Shown here: in pieces, positions 1-7,834 of the stretch | Position numbering within the stretch: position 1 is the first letter of the stretch | Layout: each line of letters opens with the position of its first letter | Assembly (NCBI GenBank): GCA_027858555.1 | Contig: JAQICP010000193.1 | Coordinates: 1-10,058, forward strand | Origin: Vallitaleaceae bacterium | Lineage (GTDB): Bacteria; Bacillota; Clostridia; Lachnospirales; Vallitaleaceae | Direction: 5' to 3' | Length of the DNA stretch: 10,058 bases | The notes under the pieces: generated by a model | Seen by the model: the letters and a program-made list of their open reading frames with translations, nothing else | Database searches by the model: none | Told to the model about the DNA's origin: nothing | Position numbers and translations under genes: made by a program

Positions 1-110
1 AAGTAAAAGTGTGTGGTCATTGATATCAAAATTCAATAGCCATACGCTTTTTATGTTGTGATCATTAGTATTTTTTAGCAACTGATTAGTTTAGTTATAG
101 GTCAAAATAA

Positions 111-138
111 TTGATTATATTCATACTAGTGATATAAT
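111..138 (+). promoter_or_regulatory. Sigma-A-type promoter of the signalling operon
   Basis: A TTGATT -35 element (111-116) is followed after 16 bp by a perfect TATAAT -10 element (133-138). The -10 is preceded by TGA (130-132), an extended -10 TGn motif. Transcription would start near position 145, leaving a leader of under 20 nt before the first start codon, with AGGAGA at 152-157 as ribosome binding site. The leader is too short to hold a riboswitch. The match is seen in the sequence; activity is inferred. Confidence 0.7.
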
Positions 139-162
139 ATTGGTAGGGGATAGGAGATTAAT

Positions 163-1434
163 ATGATTAAGGTGATTTGGAAGATAACATTTGTAATAGC
201 TATAATTCTATTTATAGGTACTTCGATTTTATTCGTTTGCTTATCAGGGTGCCATAAAAACGATGTAATTGAACTTCATTTTAGAATCACCTGGGAGGAA
301 CATTCAGGTAGAGGAGAGGCCGTTCAATTGTTAGTCGATGCATATAATGATGTTCATGACGATGTGCATGTTACGTTGATTGGTGGGGATGAGGACCGTG
401 AAGCTTACACAGTAGCTTTAGATGAGGATTATGTTGATATATATGTTATGCCTTATCGATATATACAGGACTTACAACTTTCTATAGACCTTTTTCCCTT
501 AACAGATGCATTTGAAAATGAAAAACAATATTACTATGATAGCATCATCCAATTGGCTATGGAAAAGGATGATTTATTAGGCATACCTTGGATAGGACAT
601 TCTATGGCGTTGATTTATAATAAGAATCTAGTCACTAGAGCAAGTGTCGACCCTGAAGGGTGGGCATCTATGGATGATCTACTAGATGGGTGTATGGCTG
701 TTGAAGAAAAGACACATGCCGCGGGCATTGGATTGGTAGGAGCCAAACATCATGATTTAACTTGGATGGTCAGTCAATTCATATATTCTTTTGGTGGTTC
801 ATTAGTGACTGTTGATTCTGATACTGGGCAGGAGAGCATCAGCATTAACTCTGAGCAGTCTATAGAGGCATTGGAATTCTACATTAATAAACTAGGCATT
901 TATGCACAAGAGGGTTGGCAAGAGGATACGGGTGTTGAAGTTATGGAAGCTTTTGGAACTAGTAGGGTAGCTTTTGAAATTCAAGGACCATGGGGTATTT
1001 CTGACATATGGAAACGTGGTAACCCATTTGAAGTAGGTGTTATACCACTATCACAACTGAATATGTATTCAGAAGTGGGACCATTAATGCTGTCCATATC
1101 CAAAGACTCACCTTACAAAGATGAAGCAATTGATTTTATCAGGTATATGATTGAAATTGAAAATTTGGATAAAATTATGGAAGGTGAGTATATACCGAAA
1201 TACGATGCCTATTATCCATTTAGAGTGCCAGTTAGAAAAGATATGGAAAACTCTGATTTTTTTAAACAGTATCCAGAGTTTTATGCTTTTATAGAAGGAT
1301 TTGAAATGCCCAGTATTAACACCCCTAGTGAAGAATGGGCTGAAATACAAGATTCAACCTATCCCTACTATATTCATCAGGCAATTATCAGGAACATGAT
1401 CATCGAAGATGCCCTAAAGGAGATTGAAGAATGA
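163..1434 (+). CDS. Family-1 extracellular solute-binding lipoprotein
   Basis: This 423-residue protein is a probable membrane-anchored substrate-binding protein of the carbohydrate-binding family 1 (MalE-like) type. The N terminus has a basic start, a hydrophobic segment at about residues 8-28 and a lipobox L27-S28-G29-C30, so Cys30 should be lipidated after signal peptidase II cleavage. The mature part has family features: an early alpha/beta region with the HSGRGEAVQLLVDAYN segment, a GIPW strand near residue 143, a central FGGS turn near 214-217 and a late IQGPWG motif. Length is normal for the family. The ATG is preceded by AGGAGA with 5-nt spacing. No ABC permease or ATPase gene is next to it. 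Instead it overlaps a response-regulator gene by 4 bp (ATGA), so I infer a role as an extracellular co-sensor for the signalling proteins downstream, or as a binding protein that shares a distant transporter. The ligand cannot be told from sequence. Confidence 0.85.
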   Translation: MIKVIWKITFVIAIILFIGTSILFVCLSGCHKNDVIELHFRITWEEHSGRGEAVQLLVDAYNDVHDDVHVTLIGGDEDREAYTVALDEDYVDIYVMPYRYIQDLQLSIDLFPLTDAFENEKQYYYDSIIQLAMEKDDLLGIPWIGHSMALIYNKNLVTRASVDPEGWASMDDLLDGCMAVEEKTHAAGIGLVGAKHHDLTWMVSQFIYSFGGSLVTVDSDTGQESISINSEQSIEALEFYINKLGIYAQEGWQEDTGVEVMEAFGTSRVAFEIQGPWGISDIWKRGNPFEVGVIPLSQLNMYSEVGPLMLSISKDSPYKDEAIDFIRYMIEIENLDKIMEGEYIPKYDAYYPFRVPVRKDMENSDFFKQYPEFYAFIEGFEMPSINTPSEEWAEIQDSTYPYYIHQAIIRNMIIEDALKEIEE

Positions 1435-2498
1435 GAACAAGCATATTAGTAGTTGATGATTCACCTATGATTATTCACCTTGTATCTAGCATACTTGAAG
1501 ATTATCATATGCATTTTGCATTGAATGGCCAAGAAGCCATTGAGATTATTCAGTCCAATCCTAATATTGATTTGGTGTTGTTGGATATAGAGATGCCTAA
1601 AATGGACGGTTATGAAGTCATTAAAATTTTAAAATCAGATGCCAAGACAAAAGATATCCCAGTTATCTATCTGACAGTTAAAGATGAAATCGAAGAAGAA
1701 GCAAAAGGGCTGGAACTTGGTGCGGTTGATTATATTAGAAAACCTATTACTAAAGCAATACTTAAGGCTAGAGTGGATACTCATATCAATCTAAGATTGG
1801 CCAAAGTGTTTTTAAATCGACAAAATGAAATATTAGAAAATAAAGTTGGGCAAAGAACAAGAGAGATTCTTTTAACTCGTGATATTACAGTCCAATCTAT
1901 GATGTCACTTCTTGAGGTTAGAGACATTGAAAGTGGTCAGCATATAAAGAGGACCCAATTATATACGAAGGAGATATGCAGTTATTTATCAGAGCATGGT
2001 CCATATCATGATATGATGACCAAAGATAGAATAGAGAATATCTATAGAACAGCGCCATTACATGACATTGGTAAAGTGGGTATTCCTGATAAAATATTAC
2101 TAAAACCTGGTAAGTTAACTTATGAGGAATTCGAGATTATGAAAAAGCATACCACATACGCTATCAAGGCTTTTTCTAGTATTGATGAAAGTTTAGGTGA
2201 TACTAATTTTCTTAATGTGGCAAAAGAGATTGCGGGTTCTCATCACGAGCGTTTTGATGGTACTGGCTATCCTTATGGCATATCAGGTCAAGATATACCA
2301 CTTGCAGGCAGAATAATGGCTATTGCAGACGTATACGATGCCCTAGTAAGTAAAAGGGTGTATAAGGAAGCGTTTACCCATGAGGAATCAAAAAATATTA
2401 TTTTAGAGTCAAGTGGCAGTCATTTTGATCCTGTTATCGTAGATGCTTTTAAATACCTTGAAAATGAATTTAATGAAATTCATAAAACTTATAATTAG
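1431..2498 (+). CDS. Response regulator with HD-GYP c-di-GMP phosphodiesterase domain
   Basis: This 355-residue cytoplasmic protein is of RpfG type. Residues 1-120 form a receiver domain with the acidic pair D9-D10, phosphoacceptor D52 (LLDIEMP), T82 and K104 (RKP). A helical linker (about 120-155) leads to an HD-GYP domain (about 155-350). Its likely metal ligands and signature residues are present: H171, H211-D212 in the HDIGK motif, H240, H271-H272, the F275-DGTGYP motif with G279-Y280-P281, and D300. HD-GYP proteins of this kind hydrolyse c-di-GMP, and the intact motif set argues for an active enzyme controlled by phosphorylation of D52. The ATG overlaps the upstream stop codon and has AAAGGAG at 1416-1422, so translation is probably coupled to the lipoprotein gene. 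The hybrid kinase encoded next is the likely phosphodonor. Domain assignment is firm; the phosphorelay pairing is inferred from gene order. Confidence 0.93.
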   Translation: MRTSILVVDDSPMIIHLVSSILEDYHMHFALNGQEAIEIIQSNPNIDLVLLDIEMPKMDGYEVIKILKSDAKTKDIPVIYLTVKDEIEEEAKGLELGAVDYIRKPITKAILKARVDTHINLRLAKVFLNRQNEILENKVGQRTREILLTRDITVQSMMSLLEVRDIESGQHIKRTQLYTKEICSYLSEHGPYHDMMTKDRIENIYRTAPLHDIGKVGIPDKILLKPGKLTYEEFEIMKKHTTYAIKAFSSIDESLGDTNFLNVAKEIAGSHHERFDGTGYPYGISGQDIPLAGRIMAIADVYDALVSKRVYKEAFTHEESKNIILESSGSHFDPVIVDAFKYLENEFNEIHKTYN

Positions 2499-2520
2499 AA
2501 ACTAAGGCGGTGCATATTTG

Positions 2521-5500
2521 ATGAAAGGTTATCTTGGAAAATCCATTCTATTAGTGATATGTATCCTTATGGTGGGTATGAATTTGGCTGTGTTTGCAGA
2601 TGATACTTATCTAACTGATGAAGAATTAGCATATATTGATGAAAATCCTGTCATTGTAACCGGTATCGATCCAGAATTTGCACCTTTTGAGTTTATCGAC
2701 TCAGACGGTATATATAAAGGCATAGCTTCGGATTACTTAAAATTGATAGAGATTAAAACTGGGCTAACCTTTCGAATTGTTGAGGATGTGACATGGGCAG
2801 ATGCTTATGACATGGCACTAGCAGGCGATATAGATTTGTTACCTTGTATCGGTATTACAGACCAAAGACAGGAATTGTTTTCATTTTCGGATAGTTACTT
2901 AACTTATCAACGTGTATTGTTATCTAGAGATGATTCCATTACCCATTCATTTGAGGATTTAGAAGATTATACTGTAGGTGTTCAAAGAAATAGTTCTCAT
3001 TATAGCTTTCTCATTGGTGAAACAGATACCATTCCCGTTACCTACGAGAGTTTAGATGAACTTCTAATAGCATTATCTTACAATGATATTGATGTTGCTG
3101 TGGGTAACTATGCGACCTCTAGATACCGAATTAAGCAACTGGGATTAAGTAGTATTAAAATTGATGATGTATATGACAAAGGAACCACATATCTTGCAAT
3201 GGCAGTCACCAATGATAATCAAGTTCTTGTAGATATCATTAATGATACATTGGCACACCTGACTGAGGAAGAAAAAGTTCTAATTCAAAACAAATGGTTA
3301 GGAATAGAACTAGCACCCGATTATACAAGCATAATTAAGAATATTATTTTAGGTATCGTAATTGCATTCGTGGTGATTGGTTTCATATTGAATTGGAACT
3401 ATACCTTAAAAAGGGAAATTGCACGTAGAAAAAAAGTGGGAGCTCAACTGGTTGTTACGAAAAAAGAAGCAGAACATGCTAATGAAGCTAAAAGTACATT
3501 CTTAGCACATATGTCCCATGAAATAAGAACGCCGCTTAATGCAATATCTGGATTAGCTTATTTACTAGAAAACACGACTACCTCAGGGATTCAAAAAAAA
3601 TATATAAAAAATCTAAAAGATGCATCTTATAACCTTCTAAATATTATCAATGATATTTTGGATTTCTCGAAAATCGAAGCAGGAGAAGTTTCCATAGAAG
3701 AAGTGCCTTTTAGTCTAGATGAATTACTTAATAAAACGCGTGCTTTATTTATGCATCGGGCAACTGAAAAGGATATAGCATTTCACGTTAAGAAGGCTGT
3801 CGATATAGAAGATAAGGTAATTGGCGACCCAACCCGTATCGAGCAAATCTTAATCAACTTAATTAATAATGCTATCAAATTCACCCATCAAGGTGAAGTA
3901 TACGTAGAAGTCAGTGTGGTTTCTATGTCTGATGAGTTATGCATGTTGCAGTTTACAGTTTCCGATACAGGCATAGGTATTACTGACAATCAGATGAAGC
4001 ATTTATTTGTACCCTTTCATCAGCTGGATTCGTCCATAACAAGAAAATATGGTGGTACAGGTTTAGGTCTTAGCATCAGTAAGAATCTTGTGACAATGCT
4101 AAATGGTACGATAGACGTAACCAGTATAAAAGATGTTGGTACAACATTCAAATTCATAATTCCTTTGAAACTTCAAATTGTTACAGAAAACACATATTTC
4201 CATAGAGCATCTGGTTTGGAGAATATTAAAGCCTTGGTCATTGATGTGGATCAATATACCAGGAAAATAGTGGGTGATTATTTAACTTCTTTTCATATTG
4301 ACAGGTTATTAGTTGATAATTTGGAGGTGGCGTGTAAGCTGCTAACCGACGAAGCCATTAATTTGATCATTGTAGAAAACAACATGAATGGACAAGAAGG
4401 TCTTGAAATTGTTGAATACGCAAAAACCATTGGTAAAGAGGTTGAAGTTATTCTTTTAGCCAAACAGATGGTTGAGTCTCAATATGAGTTTGCTGAGTCA
4501 CTGGGTGTCAAGCATACCATTATGAAACCTATTATTTCATCCATTCTTTTTGATAGTATTATCCAATGCTTTTCAGCCGAAATTGTTGTTGACTATACGA
4601 ATGACGATGACACAAGACTAATAGTATCAAATGGTGAGCATTACAAGGTTTTATTAGTAGAAGATAACGAGGTGAATCAAATAATTGAACGGGAGATTCT
4701 AGAACAATGGGGCTATGATGTGATTCTGGCCAATAATGGTGCAGAAGCAGTCGATAGTATGAGAAGAAAGGCTGATATAGCCATTGTTTTGATGGATATT
4801 CATATGCCAGTTATGGATGGTTATGAAGCAGCAAGAAAGATAAGAGAATTTAATAAAGATGTACCAATCATTGCAATGACTGCAGCTTCCTTTGCCAATG
4901 ATAAGCAAAAGTGTGTGGAAGTTGGCATGACAGGTTATGTGACTAAACCAGTAGATCCAAGTAAATTATTTGAAGAAATCAAATTGCAAGTTCATGGTGA
5001 TGTAACATATACTAGCCACGTAGATACTAAGAAGACGATTGAACAGCGGGTAGAAGATTGCGATGTGAACAACTATTTAGATATTAAACAAGGCTTGAAA
5101 CAAATCGGTAACAATAAAAAACTCTATTATGAAGTGTTAGAGAAATACTACCGTGATATCCTTGATGACAGGGAAAAGATTAGCCTACTGATTAAAAACA
5201 AGGCATATGATGAAGCTCATAAATTAGTTCATAAAATAAATGGGTGTTCTGGTAATATAGGTGGCTTAAAATTATTCCAATCTTCAAAGATGCTAATTGA
5301 CGCTATGAGTTTAGGCATAGAGGTAGATATTGGACCGTATTTATGGGAATTCGAAAGTGATTTTGAACACACCCTTGAAGTTATAAAATGCATCCTAAAT
5401 GAAATTACTGAGGATCAAGAAGAGAAAGAAATGAATAAAGAGCTAGAGCAACATACCAAAGAAGTTGAAGAAATGATTAATCAGCTAGAGGAATTACTGT

Positions 5501-5646
5501 TGAAGGCCGACCTAGATGCCTTTATAGTATATGAACAAATCAAGAGTAAAATTTCTATGAATGATATTATTTGGAGCGAGGTAGATATGTATATGAAAAA
5601 ATACGACTTTGATAATGCGTATAGAGCGTTAAAAAAGTATAAATAA
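2521..5646 (+). CDS. Hybrid histidine kinase with family-3 solute-binding sensor, two receiver-like domains and HPt
   Basis: A 1041-residue membrane kinase of EvgS/RpfC-like design. Domains in order: signal sequence (about 5-27); extracellular SBP_bac_3 sensor (about 30-262); transmembrane helix (about 271-293); HisKA with phospho-accepting H333 (HMSHEIRTPL); HATPase with N box (N446-N450), DTGIG at 482-486 and GGTGLGL at 511-517; a degenerate receiver (about 568-685) with Glu619 where the phosphorylatable Asp should be; a canonical receiver (about 709-822) with E714-D715, D759, T787 and K809; HPt (about 850-930) with H904 in HKINGCSGNIGG; and a C-terminal helical tail (about 965-1041). It should autophosphorylate at H333, pass phosphate to D759, then H904, and then to a separate receiver, most likely that of the HD-GYP regulator 22 bp upstream. 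The ATG at 2521 is preferred, with AAGGCGGT at 2504-2511 as ribosome binding site. A TTG at 2518 would add one residue and cannot be excluded. The ligand is unknown. Confidence 0.93.
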   Translation: MKGYLGKSILLVICILMVGMNLAVFADDTYLTDEELAYIDENPVIVTGIDPEFAPFEFIDSDGIYKGIASDYLKLIEIKTGLTFRIVEDVTWADAYDMALAGDIDLLPCIGITDQRQELFSFSDSYLTYQRVLLSRDDSITHSFEDLEDYTVGVQRNSSHYSFLIGETDTIPVTYESLDELLIALSYNDIDVAVGNYATSRYRIKQLGLSSIKIDDVYDKGTTYLAMAVTNDNQVLVDIINDTLAHLTEEEKVLIQNKWLGIELAPDYTSIIKNIILGIVIAFVVIGFILNWNYTLKREIARRKKVGAQLVVTKKEAEHANEAKSTFLAHMSHEIRTPLNAISGLAYLLENTTTSGIQKKYIKNLKDASYNLLNIINDILDFSKIEAGEVSIEEVPFSLDELLNKTRALFMHRATEKDIAFHVKKAVDIEDKVIGDPTRIEQILINLINNAIKFTHQGEVYVEVSVVSMSDELCMLQFTVSDTGIGITDNQMKHLFVPFHQLDSSITRKYGGTGLGLSISKNLVTMLNGTIDVTSIKDVGTTFKFIIPLKLQIVTENTYFHRASGLENIKALVIDVDQYTRKIVGDYLTSFHIDRLLVDNLEVACKLLTDEAINLIIVENNMNGQEGLEIVEYAKTIGKEVEVILLAKQMVESQYEFAESLGVKHTIMKPIISSILFDSIIQCFSAEIVVDYTNDDDTRLIVSNGEHYKVLLVEDNEVNQIIEREILEQWGYDVILANNGAEAVDSMRRKADIAIVLMDIHMPVMDGYEAARKIREFNKDVPIIAMTAASFANDKQKCVEVGMTGYVTKPVDPSKLFEEIKLQVHGDVTYTSHVDTKKTIEQRVEDCDVNNYLDIKQGLKQIGNNKKLYYEVLEKYYRDILDDREKISLLIKNKAYDEAHKLVHKINGCSGNIGGLKLFQSSKMLIDAMSLGIEVDIGPYLWEFESDFEHTLEVIKCILNEITEDQEEKEMNKELEQHTKEVEEMINQLEELLLKADLDAFIVYEQIKSKISMNDIIWSEVDMYMKKYDFDNAYRALKKYK

Positions 5647-5686
5647 TAATATAATGGGTATATGTTAAAAACATCTCTCAAAACTA

Positions 5687-5715
5687 TTGACATCAAAAAT
5701 AAAAAATGTTAAGCT
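5687..5715 (+). promoter_or_regulatory. Candidate promoter of the iron-sulfur assembly operon
   Basis: A consensus TTGACA (5687-5692) is followed after 17 bp by TAAGCT (5710-5715), which matches TATAAT at three positions but carries an extended -10 TG at 5707-5708. A better -10 look-alike, TATGAT at 5715-5720, sits 22 bp from the TTGACA and would need another -35. A weak -10 next to a perfect -35 suits a regulated promoter. It lies in the 115-bp gap between the kinase stop and the regulator start. I saw no convincing terminator for the kinase operon in that gap. Confidence 0.5.
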
Positions 5716-5728
5716 ATGATAGTTATAT

Positions 5729-5745
5729 CCTAGTAAATGAGTTGG
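5729..5745 (+). promoter_or_regulatory. Possible Rrf2/IscR operator (imperfect inverted repeat)
   Basis: CCTAGTAA and TGAGTTGG flank a central A, giving an imperfect 17-bp inverted repeat with 5 of 8 pairs matching, including outer CC/GG. IscR-type regulators bind AT-centred inverted repeats of this general form. The site lies just downstream of the expected transcription start, where a bound repressor could block initiation or early elongation, which would fit autoregulation by the protein encoded next. Symmetry is modest and chance is possible. Confidence 0.3.
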
Positions 5746-5761
5746 AATTAAGAGGTGTATG

Positions 5762-6211
5762 ATGAAACTGTCTACAAAAGGACGATATGGACTTAGAGCA
5801 ATGATTGATATAGGCATGTTTTCTACTGAAGAAAAGGTATCTATTAAGTCGATTGCTGAGAGACAACATATATCTGAGAACTATCTAGAACAACTGATAG
5901 CGCTACTAAAAAAGGCGAAGTTGGTTACGAGTTCAAGAGGTGCACGCGGTGGCTATAGTTTATCTAGGGCTTCTGATAAGATTAGTCTTGGAGAAATACT
6001 AAGGGCCCTTGAAGGTGACTTGAATCCAGTGGATTGTGTTACCAATAACAAAGATAATGTGTGTGAAGACTCAGATTCGTGTGCAACTAAGTTTGTTTGG
6101 AAGAAAATTAGCGACAGCATCAATGAAGTCGTTAACAATATAACATTAAAAGATCTAGTGGATGAGCAATTTGAAATTGATCATCTAACCCAGGAGGCAC
6201 ATATTGGCTAA
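5762..6211 (+). CDS. iscR: Rrf2-family iron-sulfur regulator, IscR-like
   Basis: This 149-residue protein is a winged-helix regulator of the Rrf2 family. The N terminus MKLSTKGRYGLRAM is the family signature. The recognition helix and wing lie at about residues 27-68 (SENYLEQLIALLKKAKLV, then the RGARGGY wing). Three cysteines, C92, C101 and C107 (spacing C-x8-C-x5-C), are placed as in IscR, which senses [2Fe-2S] status and represses cluster-assembly genes. The cysteine desulfurase regulator CymR, a relative, lacks these cysteines, so IscR is favoured. E. coli IscR uses a histidine three residues after its third cysteine as fourth ligand; here that position is Lys110. The ATG at 5762 is chosen over the ATG at 5759 because AGAGGT at 5751-5756 is better spaced from it (5 against 2 nt) and it gives the usual family N terminus. 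The 3' end overlaps nifS by 8 bp, indicating one operon. Confidence 0.9.
   Translation: MKLSTKGRYGLRAMIDIGMFSTEEKVSIKSIAERQHISENYLEQLIALLKKAKLVTSSRGARGGYSLSRASDKISLGEILRALEGDLNPVDCVTNNKDNVCEDSDSCATKFVWKKISDSINEVVNNITLKDLVDEQFEIDHLTQEAHIG
6192..6206 (+). promoter_or_regulatory. Ribosome binding site deciding the TTG start of nifS
   Basis: AGGAGG (6192-6197) lies inside the end of the upstream regulator gene, 6 nt before a TTG codon (6204-6206). No in-frame ATG lies near, and the protein read from TTG begins MANIYFDYAATTP, the normal NifS N terminus. A strong site with a weak start codon and an 8-bp overlap points to translational coupling with the regulator. Confidence 0.8.
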
Positions 6212-7385
6212 TATATATTTTGATTATGCAGCAACGACACCAACACATCCTGATGTGTTAGCAAAAATGTTACCATATTTCACAGAGTTATATGGTAATC
6301 CATCCAGTATATACAAGTTTGCACAAGGCAACAAAACAGTTCTAGATGTAGCAAGAGAGCAAGTTGCAACAGCTATAGGTGCTGATGAAAAAGAGATATT
6401 ATTTACAAGCGGTGGTACTGAAGCGGACAACTGGGCGATTCTTGGTGTGGCTGAGAGTTATAAGAATAAAGGCAATCATATCATTACATCGTCAATTGAA
6501 CATCATGCAGTATTGCATACCTGTGAATACCTTGAAAAAAATGGCTTTGAAGTAACATATCTGCCTGTCGATAGCGATGGTGTAGTTAGTATAGATGCTC
6601 TGAAAAATGCGATAAAAGATAATACAATACTAATAACAATTATGTATGCGAATAATGAAATTGGTACAATCCAACCGATTAAAGAAATTGGCATAATTGC
6701 AAAAGAAGCGGGTGTGCTATTTCATACAGATGCTGTGCAAGCAGTGGGACATGTCCCAATTGATGTCATAGATAATCACATTGATTTGTTATCAATCAGT
6801 GCCCATAAATTATATGGTCCAAAAGGACCAGGCGCTTTATATATCAAGAAGGGTGTCAAATTAAAGGCATTCATTCACGGCGGTGGACAAGAGCGTAAAA
6901 GACGTGGTGGTACTGAAAACGTACCTGGTATTGTTGGTTTTGGAGCTGCAATTGAAAGGGCTACCAAGTTTATGGAAACTGAAAGTGCGCGACAATTAAT
7001 ACTTAGAGATTATCTTATTGAACAGGTATTAGAAAAAGTGCCATTTGCTCAGTTGAATGGACATCCTACTAATCGCTTGCCCAATAATGCGAATATAAGC
7101 TTTGATTTTATTGAAGGCGAATCAATGCTAATTATGTTAGATATGCAAGGATTTTGTGCTTCTAGTGGCTCTGCATGTACGTCTGGTTCTCTTGACCCTT
7201 CCCATGTACTCTTGGCAATTGGACTCAAACATGAATCAGCACATGGTTCACTTAGATTAACACTAGGCGAATCTAACACAAAAGAACAAATAGATCAATT
7301 TGTCGAAGCACTAATTAAGATTGTTGCAAGACTTAGAGAAATGTCACCATTATATGAAGATTATAAGAAAAACAATGAGGTGTAG
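6204..7385 (+). CDS. nifS: Cysteine desulfurase NifS/IscS
   Basis: A 393-residue PLP enzyme that converts L-cysteine to L-alanine and holds the released sulfur as a persulfide on its active-site cysteine, for delivery to cluster scaffolds and tRNA thiolases. Visible features: the N-terminal YFDYAATTP motif, a cofactor-binding segment (SGGTEADN at 69-76), H100-H101 in the SIEHHAVL stretch, TDAVQ (D176), the PLP lysine K202 in SAHKLYGPKG, the RGGTEN motif (235-240) and the sulfur-carrying C325 in SSGSACTSGSLDPSHVL. The long loop around C325 places it in group I (NifS/IscS) rather than the SufS group. It starts at a TTG within the end of iscR and is followed after 2 bp by nifU. Its products likely feed both NifU and MnmA nearby. 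NifS here is the name used for the general housekeeping enzyme in Clostridia; no nitrogenase genes are present. Confidence 0.95.
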   Translation: MANIYFDYAATTPTHPDVLAKMLPYFTELYGNPSSIYKFAQGNKTVLDVAREQVATAIGADEKEILFTSGGTEADNWAILGVAESYKNKGNHIITSSIEHHAVLHTCEYLEKNGFEVTYLPVDSDGVVSIDALKNAIKDNTILITIMYANNEIGTIQPIKEIGIIAKEAGVLFHTDAVQAVGHVPIDVIDNHIDLLSISAHKLYGPKGPGALYIKKGVKLKAFIHGGGQERKRRGGTENVPGIVGFGAAIERATKFMETESARQLILRDYLIEQVLEKVPFAQLNGHPTNRLPNNANISFDFIEGESMLIMLDMQGFCASSGSACTSGSLDPSHVLLAIGLKHESAHGSLRLTLGESNTKEQIDQFVEALIKIVARLREMSPLYEDYKKNNEV

Positions 7386-7387
7386 AT

Positions 7388-7822
7388 ATGTATAGTGAAA
7401 AAGTTATGGATCATTTTTCAAACCCAAGAAATATGGGCGAAATTGAAAATGCAGATGGTGTCGGCACAGTTGGTAACGCTAAATGTGGTGATATTATGCG
7501 TATCTATCTAAAGGTAGAGAATGATATCGTTCAGGACGTAAAATTCAAGACTTTCGGATGTGGCGCAGCAGTTGCTACTAGTAGTATGGCTACAGAGCTT
7601 GTCATGGGTAAAACAATTCAGGAAGCGTTACATGTTACTAATGCTGCAGTAATGGAAGCGTTAGACGGACTGCCTAAAGCTAAAGTACATTGTTCGCTTT
7701 TGGCGGAAGAAGCACTTCATGCAGCTCTATGGGATTATGCCCAGAAGAACGATATGATCATAGAAGGCTTAGAACCTCCAAAAGCAGATGTTCATGATGG
7801 TGAAGAAGAAGAGGAATTCTAA
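7388..7822 (+). CDS. nifU: Iron-sulfur cluster scaffold, NifU N-domain/IscU type
   Basis: A 144-residue scaffold on which NifS-derived sulfur and iron are assembled into clusters. The three conserved cysteines are C33 (NAKCGD, with D35), C58 (TFGCGAA) and C102 (KVHCSLLA, preceded by H101). The N-terminal YSEKVMDHFSNPRN is typical of the family. It contains only the IscU-like domain, without the ferredoxin and Nfu domains of full NifU, and ends in an acidic tail (DGEEEEEF). The ATG is preceded by GAGGTG (7377-7382, spacing 5) and lies 2 bp after the nifS stop, so the two are co-expressed. Confidence 0.95.
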   Translation: MYSEKVMDHFSNPRNMGEIENADGVGTVGNAKCGDIMRIYLKVENDIVQDVKFKTFGCGAAVATSSMATELVMGKTIQEALHVTNAAVMEALDGLPKAKVHCSLLAEEALHAALWDYAQKNDMIIEGLEPPKADVHDGEEEEEF

Positions 7823-7834
7823 TACAGGCTGAAA

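Noticed and set aside
20..29. TTGATATCAA perfect palindrome near the window start
   Set aside because: It is a 10-bp AT-rich palindrome far from the promoter at 111-138, and such palindromes arise readily by chance in this composition.
1108..1350. Reverse-strand open frames inside the genes, for example at 1108-1350, 4699-4908 and 7049-7279
   Set aside because: Each lies wholly or mainly within a strongly supported + strand gene, has no convincing ribosome binding site or family motif, and reads as antisense shadow.
5650..5655. Perfect TATAAT just after the hybrid kinase stop
   Set aside because: No acceptable -35 element lies 16-18 bp upstream, and the TTGACA at 5687 gives a better explanation for a promoter in this gap.
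5662..5674. ATGTT-AAA-AACAT inverted repeat as terminator of the kinase operon
   Set aside because: Only five AT-rich pairs with a 3-nt loop and no following T run, so it is too weak to call.
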